This document shows positions 42,331-55,629 of a stretch of DNA of 64,000 bases, one piece after another. Position 1 is the stretch's first letter. Each line of letters opens with the position of its first letter. The position numbers and the translations under genes were made by a program. The notes beneath the pieces were generated by a model. It was not told where the DNA came from and searched no databases. It saw only the letters and a program-made list of their open reading frames with translations. Origin of the DNA: Chaenocephalus aceratus (lineage: Eukaryota > Chordata > Actinopteri > Perciformes > Channichthyidae). The DNA lies in contig CM043800.1 of NCBI GenBank assembly GCA_023974075.1, positions 39,962,813 through 40,026,812 on the forward strand. Reading direction: 5' to 3'.

Positions 42331-44920
42331 AACTTGCTAAAATGGTACATATAAATAATAATAATTATAATAGCTCTTATGTTATGCTTATAGTGAAATC
42401 CAGCAGGTTTGCCCCGCACTGATTCAACACTAAGCTTAGTCTCTTTAAGAAGTGTGTGAAGTGTTTTTGTTGTAAAGCGCCTCTAATCTGTAGACGGCAG
42501 AGACACGGAACCGACCGGGATGCAGAGCAATCGCTTGAGTTTTTGGCAGTGTGATACCAAGTGCTCGAATATCTGATTTTCTTTTCTTGGGCTTCTCTTG
42601 ATGAACCGTTGCACAGTCTGGCTTGTCACATCTTGGCTAAAGCCATTAGGCTGACTGGATAAAGTGTGTGTGGGGGGGGGGGGGGTTGGTGCTGCTGGTG
42701 CTTAGTTACTATAGAAGTATTTCTGAGTCATGATCAGGTCTCATTGTTGCTTATTGGACTTTTTCGAAATGAGAATTTTTCCTGAAACGTGAAATGAAGC
42801 AGGAAATTAAAACGCTAAGATAAGCCATTTTCTTTTCTGTCCTCTTCATCCAAAGCCTTCACACAGTAATGTCCCATTGCTACGCTGCACACGCTCACAA
42901 GGTGACAGGCATTCACATATTTAATTTAAGTGTTCAGAGAAAATATGCCTCTTTTTTTCCCCCCAAAGAGTTATTTCACGTCTTTTGAAAACGAAAGTGG
43001 CTCTGCTCTCAGCGGCGGAATGTGACATGCATACCTTCAGAGACGGACCCGACTGCATCTAATTTCCAAACTTTCCAAAAATAGCAGAGCCGTTTGACCT
43101 TGTTCTTTGAAAAGTTGACCAGGTCCCATCGGTGCCAGCACTGTGCGCGCTTTGAATCTACCGCAGGAAGTTAAAGTCTGCAAGTTTGCAGGTGAAAGGT
43201 TCATAGATGGCTTAGGAAACTCCGAGTGGATTCCCAACTCTCCTTCTCCCTAAGGCTCTTTATCCGATTTCTTATGCATGCACCCTGTGCTCTGCAGATA
43301 GGAATTGAGGCTGATTTTCTGCAAACAACACTCGGCATACCTCAGCGCTTAAGTCTGGCATGTGTTACATTTAGAATATGCAGCAGTGCCTTTTCTTTTA
43401 AGATGTAACTCCCTGTGCGTGTATGAAGTGTTTTTTACCTGGGTGAAAGCATGCGCGGTTGGTTTCATGGCTGTATGTAATCTTTATTAAGCCGCCACGC
43501 TATTATTTATCTATGTTTTTAGTGGTCACCATATGTGCAGTGGATACTTGGCTCGGACATGGCGTAAGATAAGTCTGCCCGCCTACACTTAGCTTGGTCA
43601 TTTCCCTCCGCTTCTCAGAACTCCAGGCTCGTTTCCATCGAATCAGGCTATTTTTAAACCACTCTTTGGGGAGAGAGCGCGGGGGTTTATCGGGGGGGGT
43701 TTCAGTTGGTGTCATATGAATCCTAACTGGGCAGCGGTCCAGGGTGAGTAAAACACACCTCCCCCATCTGTACCGTATACTAGAGTGTGTGTCAGTTTAT
43801 TAACCATGTGTGGTCTCACCCCTGCAGCTGTGTGAGTGAATCAGAGAGGATGCATGCTTGTGGTGAGGAACAAATAATAGATTTTTCTTGAACTCGGCAT
43901 TGATCCAAAGAAGTCTCTGCATCAAGTTTTCCAATTGCGAAAAATATTTGTAGTGATGCTTATTTAGGTTTTTAGATGTTCTTTACCAAATGCTGACCTT
44001 CAATAACAGATTATTAACAGCTAACGGATAAGTTTAGTGCTCTGCGTGCAGAGAGGTGCTAGGTTAGTGTACCAAACAAGCCTCAAAGATAACCAATTCA
44101 TAAATCCATATGTATCGACGGCTTCAGTTGATAAAACAGGAAACAGAGTTCCCAGTTCATTGACTGACCTTGAGGAGGGACAGCCTATTGCCATTTTGGT
44201 GGCAAGCTGCTTTTGTTCTGCTTTTATTTATACGTTTTTAACTAATGGCGTTATTCCAAAAAAGAAATATTTTCAGCCAACAGTTGAAATGTTGTTATTT
44301 GACATTGCTGATTATTTTTATGATCTACTTCTTCATCAAAATGGGTGTAAATATTAATCGCAATATCTGAGAGGAAGGTCACAGCTTCAAATGTCTTCTT
44401 TGTCTCATCTAAAATATAACTATTTATTTAACATTATTTTAATCCTCTAATTGGAGAAGCTGAGAACCAGAATAAGCAATTATTAGTTATCATCACTTTT
44501 TAAATGACTAATTAGTTCGTCTATTGACTAGTCTGTAAATCCACTTTTCATTCGGCACTAAAGCTAACGCATGTTTGAGGCGATAATAAGAAATATAACC
44601 GATGTTGTGATCCACCAAATAAATTGCTCTGCTTTTCTCACGAGGGATTTAGATGGCTCTGTTATAGTGAATGTGGTAACACAGCCTATGGAAGTGCAAC
44701 ATTTGAGTGAGTCACCTACAGGTTTCTGTGTTCTCGTGCTTCAGCTATTACGTTGTGATATACAGAGAGTTTCCATATCTGATCATCAACATGGCAAGTT
44801 GTTAAAGTTGATCAAGTATCTGCTGTATATGAAAAGGGTAAAGCTGTTGGTCCAAAACGTGTTTCAGAATAAACAATGCTCCAAACATGAACAGCATCTT
44901 CGATTAATTGCTTATGATAA
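42331..44920. other. No gene seen
   Basis: Includes a TG-then-poly-G run (42666-42686). Frames at 44037-44357 (106 codons) and 44571-44987 (138 codons) are unrecognised; the latter runs into a TG repeat. Confidence 0.35.
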
Positions 44921-44921
44921 T

Positions 44922-44952
<31 letters not shown>

Positions 44953-44956
44953 GTTC
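44922..44956. repeat. Short (TG)n run
   Basis: About 10 TG units, then TATATGTGTGTG. Confidence 0.9.
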
Positions 44957-45359
44957 AGTGATGTGGATGACTGCTCAGGGCTGGTAAACATGTTCATTAA
45001 TCCACTCCGAGGCTGTAAACTTATATCCTCAAAGAGCGACACACAAACACAACAAATCACCTCCAGCTCCGTCACACGTGTCACTTCCTGAGTCCGGCCA
45101 ATGGATCCATGTCGGCTGTTTGATCCCTCTTCATTGCTTTCCTTCCTCCACCGTCCTCTTCCTCCCTGAGGGACTCTTTCTGGTGACTGACGGTATGAAA
45201 AGCAACTTGGTGGTAAACAAAGCCCCCCCCCCTCCCACCCAACCATTACTTTGATGTCACATCACGGAGACAGGTGGCTGGGTGAAAGTAATGAGGGGCC
45301 AACACTCACATTTTCACTCTGAGGCCAGTCTGAGGCTGACAGCAGCCCTGCAGCAGGTC
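44957..45359. other. No gene seen
   Basis: A 144-codon minus frame (44812-45246) spans unrelated sequence and the TG run; no domain. Confidence 0.35.
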
Positions 45360-45590
45360 TTGAGTAGTGAGGGCCTGAGTAGTGAGGGCCTGAGTAGCGA
45401 GGGCCTGAGTAGCGAGGGCCTGAGTAGCGAGGGCCTGAGTAGCGAGGGCCTGAGTAGCGAGGGCCTGAGTAGCGAGGGCCTGAGTAGCGAGGGCCTGAGT
45501 AGCGAGGGCCTGAGTAGCGAGGGCCTGAGTAGCGAGGGCCTGAGTAGCGAGGGCCTGAGTAGCGAGGGCCTGAGTAGCGAGGGCCTGTTG
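45360..45590. repeat. 15-bp minisatellite, about 15 copies
   Basis: The unit is TGAGTAGCGAGGGCC; the first two copies have AGTAGTGAGG. It is nearly homogeneous. Unit length divisible by 3 yields open repetitive frames on both strands (for example SSEGL repeats on plus, YSGPR and QALAT repeats on minus), which should not be annotated as genes. Confidence 0.97.
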
Positions 45591-45742
45591 CTGCAGGTGT
45601 CCAGAGGATTGAAATGTCAGGGAGTCCAGTTTGAATGCTATCGGACCAAACACACAGCACGGCTGTTCATGCAGCTCAGAGGCAGGATTTTACCATTTTA
45701 CCATTTTGCATTGTTTGCATGATGGGAGAAACTCTGACTAGG
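45591..45742. other. No gene seen
   Basis: Short spacer after the minisatellite; nothing recognised. Confidence 0.4.
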
Positions 45743-46040
45743 GTTGCACGATTTGGACAAACGGATACTGATTATGTTGAAGTTTTGCAATGGCGATATC
45801 ATTCCCAATAGTATTGTTGCATCATGTTTATTGAAAGATATACTTAAACTGATTATATTGTGTTTTTCTTTCGTACCAAATAAAGATATTTTATTAACTT
45901 TGTAGACTATAGTTTGTAAACCATGATATCTCTGCGTCGCCACAAAACCTTATAAATAATATTTACACTTTTTCGCCAGTAACAAATATTGTGGCACCAG
46001 CAAACTGAATATTGCACCAGTGAAATTGAGATTTGTATTG
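45743..46040 (+). mobile_element. Possible hAT fragment
   Basis: ACTAGGGTTGCACGATTTGG at the left is a typical hAT terminus (TAGGGYTGCACGAT). The following 300 bases are AT-rich. No right end found. Confidence 0.4.
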
Positions 46041-46468
46041 GTTGAGTAGTCCTGTTGCTGAAAAAAAAAATTTCTTTAATAATATTGCGCCAAAATTGTA
46101 GTGTTGACTTTTTGTTTTATTGATAAATAGTCACTAATTGGGAAAAAGGCTAATTAATAGAACAGCTACAACAATATGGTGGATTCTGAAAATCGACGTC
46201 ACTTTACTTGAATGCAGCCTTTAAAACCAGGGATGATAGTTATTGAATATTATTATAATACAATATCCAAAAACGCATATGATAGATATTGATGTCTCAT
46301 ATGATAGAAATGTATTATGTTGGTAATGAATGAAGACCCTTTGCATGTATTCGACCAATGTGCAGTCACACAGAACCACGGCGATTCCATTCATGAAAAT
46401 GCAACAACGGCCATTATTTTTCGATACGTTGCCATCTTCTTCCAATCCTTCCTCCTTACCACGATGTA
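46041..46468. other. No gene seen
   Basis: AT-rich. A 118-codon minus frame (46221-46577) runs into the hAT element and has no domain. Confidence 0.4.
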
Positions 46469-46476
46469 GGCAGGTA

Positions 46477-47468
46477 TAGGGCTGCAACAAACGACTCATT
46501 TGATAATCGATTAATCTATCGATTAATGAAACTATTAATCGACTATTCGGACTATTACGCCTCGCACAATTTCTCAAACGCTCTTATTTAGCCATAAACT
46601 TTAGATTTAGCTTGAGGTTGTTTTAGGCATGTGGAAACTAACAATGAAGACAATAAAGATGAATACTTGATTCAAAAATACATATTAAATTAACTAAACA
46701 CATTTTGAACAAAATTAACATTGCTTTTTATTTAAATGAAATAAATAATATTTTACATCAAAAGAAACAACAGTGTTTTAGCAAATGGTATTAAATAATC
46801 TGATGACAGAACTGTAAACAGAATAGCTGAAACTTTAACAAAATAAATAACTGTTACCTCTAATCATTAACCCATGTTTGTATAATGTAGTGTGTTGCTG
46901 CTAGCATACATAACACCTGACGTGGAAACGTTCCTCGTGGATGGGGCTACAGCGCTACGAGAAAGACAGTCGAACCCGGTGCATTTCTCCGTCTGAATGT
47001 AGAGCACTTTTGATAAATGTTTAGACACATTGCTCGTGTTACCGCCCTTACATGCTAAACTCGTATTGCACTTTTGGCAACGAGCATCGAGACGAGTAAA
47101 GTTTAACCACACCTCGGAGCGAGTTCTCTCCGCCATCTCCGCCGTGTGTTGCTGCATGTAGCAGCTGCGTGTGTGTAAACTGCCCCGCCCTCTCACACAC
47201 AGACGGGGGAGAAAGAGATCTCTCTTCTGGATTGGAAAGGTCGAAAATACATCATAGACGCATTTTTTTGTCTTTTTGTGTATTAGAAACGAGTTGGCGA
47301 CACTAAGACTGCGATATAATGCTTATGTAGCAATAATACATGACATCTCTTTTTTAAATGTCTCCAGTACCGATAAAAAGACCGATAACGCTGGAGCTTA
47401 ACGGCGCGTAAAACACACGTGATGACGTCACCAACGAATCGACGGCTGAATTAGTTGTTGCACCCCTA
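46477..47468 (-). mobile_element. hAT transposon remnant with 8-bp target duplication
   Basis: Ends TAGGGCTGCAACAA and TTGTTGCACCCCTA are inverted repeats. It is flanked by GGCAGGTA at 46469-46476 and 47469-47476. Internally deleted (992 bases); a BED-finger exon remains on the minus strand. Confidence 0.93.
46867..47196 (-). pseudogene. hAT transposase BED zinc-finger exon, degenerate
   Basis: The 109-codon frame holds EVWLNFTRLDA, then CQKCNTSLACKGGNTSNVSK and HLSKVL. This is the BED finger of a ZBED/hAT transposase: a W/F-containing start, CX2C, then a histidine pair. Here the first histidine is present in SKHLSK but the second is replaced (VL where VH is expected), so zinc binding is probably lost. 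BED fingers bind transposon ends. The frame then stops, lacking the catalytic and dimerisation regions. Confidence 0.75.
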
Positions 47469-47476
47469 GGCAGGTA

Positions 47477-48662
47477 TCATGGTCAGATTCCCCTCTGAGT
47501 CCAGCTGGTCTGTGGGGCATGCAGTCCGATGTATTACCCACAGCCTTCACAGTGTGTTGATCTCTGCTGTGGGAGAAGTTTTACAATTCAATAGCCATGA
47601 ATATCACTTTTTTTAACAGTTTTATATATTTTTTCTTTGGGATGTTTCCAGGAAAATGTTATGTTACTTAAATAGTTAAAGGTTGTGTTTGTATTGTAAT
47701 ATTTAGGGACTGACAAAATGAGGTTTACATATTTATAAAGCTACACATTAAATACCCAGAAATATGTCAAATATCCTAAATGGCACACTACGCTTTGTGG
47801 AGTCGAAGGAAAGCCTCGATCCAACCGAACATGCAATCAAAGACAGATGGTGACTCCCGAATGTCAGACACAGTCAATTCTTTGTATTGTCCTGCACCAA
47901 ATCAAGCTCTCACTTGTTTGAAAGCGTCACAGTTCCTCATTAAACTCAAGTGTCTGCATCACTGGCATGTCAGAAAGAAATGTGGAATTAAATTTAATCA
48001 AATCTCTTGTGCAAGTTTCATTGACTGTCTAATGGAAATCATGAATCATTCAACCAGCGCCAGCACCCCCACTGTGATCTGGCGCACTTCCCGCAGCGCG
48101 CCCCACTGTCAAAGCCCCTCTGATGTGAAAATTAAATGCGTGAAAGACACAGAGACTGACCGCTCGGAGCCCAACATGTGCGGCAGACACAGGTCAGTTA
48201 CTGGGACGCGGCGGTCCTTTCACCGGGAAGATCTTTTTAATTAGGCTATGTTCTTTTAATTAACCAGCCAGCATAATGTCCGTGTCCATTTGTCACCCCT
48301 GCTTTGCTCAGGCGGAGCCGGGTGAATATCCTCTTTGTCTCCTCGCGCGTCCAGAGGTCCCGGCTTCCTATTATATTTCCTCATTCACTGAGATGTATTT
48401 TTTTCTGCTCCTCTTTGAGATTAGCATGATAATACCCCACGGAGCGGAGGGAACGTAGTGAAGGGCTATTGCAAGACTGCTCATCAGATTCACTGTGTGC
48501 AAGACCGTGGTTATTATCATACTGAATGCACCATCAGTTAAACTAACAGCCAGAATTCCGACATTTATCTCCAACATTATAGACCGACTGTCAATTGCAT
48601 AGAGAAGCACAATGGCAAATTATTGGTTATGTCTTGCTCCTTGGAGTCTGGATCTCCAGACT
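47477..48662. other. Candidate conserved non-coding segment
   Basis: About 1.2 kb without repeat signatures apart from the flanking elements, with AT-rich homeodomain-like words (TTTTTAATTAGG, TTTTAATTAACC, ATGAATCATTCAAC). A 154-codon plus frame (47780-48244) has no recognised domain. The texture resembles teleost regulatory DNA; conservation has not been tested. Confidence 0.25.
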
Positions 48663-48683
48663 CCCCCCCCCCCCCCCCCCCCC
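48663..48683. repeat. Poly-C tract, 21 bases
   Basis: Uninterrupted C run; another C run is near 48988-49002. Confidence 0.95.
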
Positions 48684-50711
48684 GAGTAATTACGCTATGC
48701 TAATTCTGCCCCCTCGTGCACTTCCCATGACAGAAACACGGATTCCCAACTGTTCGGATGTCACAGAGTAAGGTGAAGGAGGACATATGCGTGAATGGAT
48801 GTGTTTTTGCACCTGTGGAAAACAAGAGCACACACTGTGTTATTCTGCTGTGGGGCGGTGAGGGGGAAAGGCTCAGCTGGAGCTTGTCGCCGTGTTTCCA
48901 GAGACGGGGTCGGATGCTGGTCAGGCCACCTTGAACTCCTCAGCTGGATTTATGGTGTCGAAGGTGGACAGGCTCAGGTCGCCCCAACCCCCCCCCCCCC
49001 CCTCCTTCAGCACGAGGACTTTGTTAGCGTCGGACAAGCAGCGGACACTGGCAGCACAGACAAATCCCTGTCACGCTCACTGAAGAAAACCCTGGTGGGG
49101 TCAGGGGTCATTTGTTTAGACGGGGGCGTCCCTGTGGCATGACCTGAATACTGATTGATTTTCTTCGGTGGGAGTCGAGGGAGGGGTGGCGCTGCCTAGT
49201 CAACTAAGATATTACATCCTATTTGAAAAGTGGTCTTAACACATGAATACTACTGTGTAATATATTTGTATATTTAAGAAGTACAATATAAGATCTCCAT
49301 TATACTTTTTGAATTTGCTGAGGGCCGATTCAAAACGGCTCCTGGGCCGTAGTTTGGACACCACTGCCCTACCCCGTGTGGCGATACAGAGTGAGGGGGA
49401 GAGACACTCCGAGTCACAACATGCCCGACGCTCTGCTTCACCGGGCACCTCAGCTGGCGTGTGTTTTCACTTTCTCTGAAACAAGACACTCAACCACATG
49501 TTCTCCTTTTAATAGACAGCTGAGAGGAGGAAAGGGCAGCGGTGTGGTCTGTCTGCCAGATGATCACCGGCTGTTGATGTTGCATTTGGGTTGAAGGCAC
49601 TCCCCCAGTTCCTCGGCTAGACTTGGACAACAAAATACACAATGGCCATTATATAAATCAACCATAGGTGTTTTACAGGCTTAAAGCTAAGCACAAACGT
49701 ATTGTAATAACAACCTTCCACAATCAGTCACCATACAGGTCCTACAGGTTTTAGACGGAGGCTGTATTTGAATTAAAAGCAAAGCCCAGTGATATCAAAC
49801 ATTAGCCATTTAAATATCCATGACAGATAATACAACGATTTTGTGGTTCAGCTGAGTCCAACACACGCGTCGTAGTAACATTGAGGTGCATTCACTCTTT
49901 GTTTCCACCAAATCCAGTCTTTTATAGTCCAACCGATCTGTCTGACTGAACTGCAGCGATGTTCTGTTCCTATCTTAGTAGTTACTTTAATGAATTCAGT
50001 GTGATCAAGCCCAGTTGGTACTTGGCTCGAAGCTGGGAAACACATTCCACTAATAAGACAGCAGGAATATAAACACGAGAACAATGGCACACTCAAGGCC
50101 TTGCAACATGTCAAAGATACAGAGGAATGGATGCAATTAATAATAAAGTTGTGTAAAAGTAATAAAATAAACTGCATTAAGTCACTGTTTTTAGCCTTGA
50201 AATTAATATGTATTGCTGCCCATGAATTTCCAGAGTAAGTGTTTCTCTTTTTGCCAGTAAGCCAGCCACTAAATTATAAAGGATTGTGTTTTCTCAATAC
50301 GGGTTTGACTTTTTCCAGATTTGCTGACGTGTGGTGATATTTGAGCAGCGATCGAGGGCTCGCATGGGTCTGATTTTGACGAGTTTCCAAAGGACAACTG
50401 TAATTATTAATAAGAAGTGTCCTCATCCAGTATCTGCAATGTCTGGATGGCATTAAAACGTCTCAGATCTCCTCGAGTGAAATAGAAACAAGGTCACAGG
50501 ACTGAAATGGAGAATTCATCATCACATCTGAATTATCCCTATCAGTGTGGCGGGGATATTTGAGGCTGACTTTTTCCAGCTTGAACAGGCATTACACTTC
50601 AGAGGCTTCATCGTGTTCTTTCAATAAGATCCCTGAATAAAGACATTCGCACGTCTAATCCAAACTGACTTCACTGAATCCATAACATAGCAAACATTAT
50701 ACGTTTCAAAG
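48684..50711. other. No gene seen; one hAT-like fragment
   Basis: At about 49310-49372, GGGCCGTAGTTTGGACACCACTGCCCT is the right end of a hAT/Charlie-like element (CAGGGGTGTCCAAACT family). A 115-codon plus frame (48795-49142) and a 109-codon minus frame (49848-50177) are unrecognised. Confidence 0.4.
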
Positions 50712-51515
50712 CTAACTTCCTAGCATATAACATATTTTGAACTTTGAAACCTTGAAGCACTGCTATATCTTTTTTGTTTTTAATCCAAGAAAATGTCTGA
50801 TTGATTTGATTACCGTGTCTTAGATACACATTTCCAAATGTACTACTTTAACCTAATTTACATTAAATCTCAATTTCCACATCTCATACAACCAGCAGAG
50901 TAAAGTATCAACGAGCTAATATTCCTGTGGCACATCATTATTTCACTAATTAAGGCTGACTGAGAAAATTAACAATTGAGTGCTACTAAGAAAAGTTACC
51001 AAGCAAGAAGTTTGTAACGTAATGATCCTGGGTGGCGCAGTGGGTTGTGCGTTGGTGTTGGCGTCAGGGGGTCACAGGTTCAAACCCCGCTGCAGTCAGC
51101 ATGTCGGTGTGTCCCTGAGACACTTCACCCCAAATGGCTCCTGTGGGGATTGCCCACAGTGTTGAGCATGTAAGTCGCTTTGGATAAAAGCGTCTAACAA
51201 GTGACATGTAATGTAATCCTGAGCTCTGGAAGATCTCAAACTAACTTCATAGCATATTTTGAAACTTGCTGCACTGAGGCCTGCTGGATTACTTTGTCTT
51301 GGATATAGACCGATATCAGCCTTCTATTTAACTGATTTAACAAAGAAGAAACTCTAGGGAAATCATCTCATACAACGAGCTAATATTCCTGTGGCCACAG
51401 AATGAATTGTCTAATTAAGGCTGACTGAGTAAACAAACAACGTAGTGCTAATAGGAAAGGTACCAAGCAAGACGTTTGTGTAACGTAACAATCCTGAGCT
51501 CTGGATGATCTCGAG
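50712..51515. repeat. Local tandem duplication, two diverged copies
   Basis: Copy 1 (50712-51240) and copy 2 (51241-51515) share, in order, CTAACTTC.TAGCATA, ACGAGCTAATATTCCTGTGG, CTAATTAAGGCTGACTGAG, ACCAAGCAAGA.GTTTGT and ATCCTGAGCTCTGGA. Copy 1 is longer because it holds a SINE. Confidence 0.8.
51030..51215 (+). mobile_element. tRNA-derived SINE in a duplicated segment
   Basis: GGGTGGCGCAGTGGGTTGTG (A-box-like), GGTTCAAACCCCG (B box), and tail GTCGCTTTGGATAAAAGCGT. It is flanked by ATCCTG at 51024-51029 and by ATCCTG after the tail, consistent with a short target duplication. Absent from the second copy of the duplication, so it inserted after the duplication. Confidence 0.88.
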
Positions 51516-51595
51516 AAGCTTCCGATCCTGATCCTCAGACCAGATAACCCCCCCTGGAGTTTTGATCTGGGATAATGAACAACTAAATTGTGTGT

Positions 51596-52970
<1,375 letters not shown>

Positions 52971-52978
52971 CCCTAAGG

Positions 52979-54717
52979 CAGGGGTGGGGAACCTCCGGCC
53001 CTCGGGCCGTATACGGCCCGCGAGACCATTTGGTACGGCCCTCGAGGTAATTTATAAACACACGCAAAAAAGAAAAAAATTCTAATTATCTAGACCGCAA
53101 AATAATTAAACAAGCGAGTGCCTGTTATTCCTGGCCAAGGTCAGGGTCCTTGAACACAACACGAGCCTAACGTGTCATCACGCGGTATATGTCTCGTCTG
53201 ACACGGGTGTAGTTCTAACGGAGAGCACCAGAACGGCTCCGGGCCGGGACTTCACAAACTGCAGTACCCATAAGGAGCCGTACACATGCCGCAGTTCCTG
53301 CGTGTCTGTGTCTTTAGTTGAAAGCCCAGTGGCGATCTGTTCATCTGTCATTCTGATCAGACAGTCAATAGCTTTGTTGTTGTTAGCATCTGGTTAGCTA
53401 GCTATGCTAACGAATATAAGAAGCGTTTTCTCCAACCAGTGAGGTAAAGGCACATCTTTATATGATCATTATAGTTATAAAAAAATAAGAGAATAAATTA
53501 AACGGGAATAAAATACTATATGATGGTAACAAAAAGTTATTATTAATAAACAAGAATACAGTTTGAAAGGGGAGCGATTTGTAAAATATCCATAAAGAAA
53601 AAAATCTGCTTACAGTTCTGTTTCATATGGGTGTTAAGTTGAGAGATGTTTCCATAGAGCTATTAATGTTACTCTCAAAGTGCACCAGATTGATGCTTTT
53701 AACTTCAACATTTAAAAAAAATCTTCCTGGTGTTGCATGCCCCCAAACCCCCCTAGATGAGGTTAGATCCCCCCCCCACACTTAAATCATGTCCGCATGG
53801 ATATGAAACTAAATACATTTGCACACATCTTGTGTCCATATACTTCTGTTTTGGTGGTCATGCCACGGTGCATGCATCCGCGGGTCATGGTCAAATATCT
53901 GGATTAAGAGGTTGCTTGTTCTTTGCACTAGGAATGCCAGCGATTATTCGAATATTCGTTAGTCTCCATAATCGAATATTATTTTTAAAAATCGATTTTA
54001 TTTATATATATATTTTTTTATGTTTTTCTGGCTCAGTTTCAACCAAAATATATATATATATATAAATATATATATGCTAATAATAGTAATAGTATTAATA
54101 ATTGTAAATGGCCATTGGTCACACCACCAGTTTGTTTTACTGTAAACTTGGAGGAAGCCTGCGTGCAGAGCAGACTGCTGCTGCAGCACGCTACACACCG
54201 ACCCCACCCCCACCCCCCCTCTCCCTCACACGTGCGACTAAAGATGAACAAAGCGGCAGCCGGCAGGTAAAAAGAGTTCCTCCTTGTGGACATACAAGTC
54301 CAAAGGAAGTTAAATGCAAGCTCTGCGAAAAGACGTTGGTCTATCACAACTCAACCTCAACAATGCGTTCACATTTGAGTGCGAAGCACGCCAAAGAGGT
54401 TACAGAGAAAGACGCAGCACAGCTGGCCATTACCAACTTCACTTCAAGGCCACGTCGTTGTGATGACATGCTTGTTTGTTGTTTGTACTGTTAAACATGT
54501 TCTAGTAAAGAAAACAACGGAATTCCTTTTGTGTGAGTTTTTTTTTTTTTTTTTTTTCCTTTTTTTTTTTCTCCAGCGGGGGGGGGGGTCGAATAATCGA
54601 TTATTATTCGCCAGGGCTACCGAATAATCGATTTTGATTTGAATAATTTGTACGGCCCTCGGAGGATGTTGTAAAAATTGAAATGGCCCTTGAGAAGAAA
54701 AAGGTTCCCCAGCCCTG
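52979..54717 (+). mobile_element. hAT transposon with 8-bp target duplication, containing a nested element
   Basis: Begins CAGGGGTGGGGAACCT and ends AGGTTCCCCAGCCCTG, flanked by CCCTAAGG at 52971-52978 and 54718-54725. Near both ends are matching GTACGGCCCTCG blocks. The left half resembles an untranslated leader ending in a donor-like CAGTGAG|GTAAAG (about 53443). A second element with ATTCGAATATTCG and AATAATCGATT ends occupies about 53930-54645. Confidence 0.92.
54108..54494 (+). pseudogene. hAT transposase BED zinc-finger exon (nested element)
   Basis: The plus frame includes KEVKCKLCEKTLVYHNSTST, then MRSHLSAKHAKEV. CX2C and HX4H pairs with the YHNSTSTM signature are the BED finger of ZBED-like hAT transposases. 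The finger looks intact, but the frame ends about 40 residues later with no catalytic region. Bordering TCGAATAATCGATTATT words place it in a hAT element nested in the larger one at 52979-54717. Regions before residue 60 of the open frame are probably untranslated. Confidence 0.72.
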
Positions 54718-54725
54718 CCCTAAGG

Positions 54726-55403
54726 TATGACACATATTGACAAATAACACAGAAGCAGTATTCTCTATTCATGGCTTGCTATCTTTTTGCCCAGACAAAG
54801 AGAACTGGAGAGCATGGAGCAGGGATATAAGCCTTGGAGCTGGCTTTGCCTTAACCTTAACTGAACCATCTTCAGCATGTGGCAGCCAGCTGGTGTGCTT
54901 GCTAATCCAGAAAATGCTGCCTCTGCACATTCTCCCGGGCTCTGCTACTTGAAATGTGCTGGGCTCGAGGTCAAACACTTCCATCCTCATCATTTGTCAC
55001 AATTACTCCATGTGCCGGTCAGGATCCAACTAGTTCATTCATTTCATAGTACTCCAGGCTGTATGACCAACACAAGTAATCGTGTACTGTATGATTCCTA
55101 TTGTGTTTTCTTATACCATAGGCAGAACTCCAGCACAGTTAAAACCACAGAACGTAAACAAGCTAGATATGCCGGCAACTTTAACTTTGCTTGCTGTCGA
55201 AACAATACATCTTAAGATAGTTGTACACACAATACACTGACCACAGGTCTGTGGTTATAGAGAAGTGGGCGCACACTCTCTGTATCCCAACACATGTGTT
55301 CTGCTGAGGTGACAGAGTAAAATGCTTATGTTGGAACAATCCTCCATTTCTCTTTTCTGTTATGTGCAGGAAAGACATTAACAAACTGTTATAGCTGTTA
55401 GTC
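54726..55403. other. No gene seen
   Basis: A 112-codon plus frame (54877-55215) has no known domain. Confidence 0.4.
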
Positions 55404-55620
55404 AAAAGTTCAAAGTCAACTTTATTGTCAATCTTTCAGTTTGTGTGTACAGACAGAGATCGAAATACCATTTCCCATGTCCCATACACAAAATCAACAG
55501 ACACATGTATACATTATGCACACATTAAGACCTAAATAAAAGCACAACAATCAATATAAATAACGGTCACTTAAATATTGTCCATAGCAGAGTAAAAAGT
55601 GTCAGGTGCTGGATTTGAAT
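55404..55620 (-). repeat. LINE 3' tail, minus strand
   Basis: The minus strand ends AAAGATTGACAATAAAGTTG ACTTTGAAC, as at 42236, preceded by about 190 bases of AT-rich 3' UTR. Confidence 0.5.
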
Positions 55621-55629
55621 GTCTGAGGG

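Noticed and set aside
45262..45722. Repetitive proteins of 115-146 codons on both strands
   Set aside because: Products of a 15-bp minisatellite with unit length divisible by 3.
47780..48244. 154-codon gene
   Set aside because: No domain, no promoter or splice context; texture looks more like non-coding regulatory DNA.
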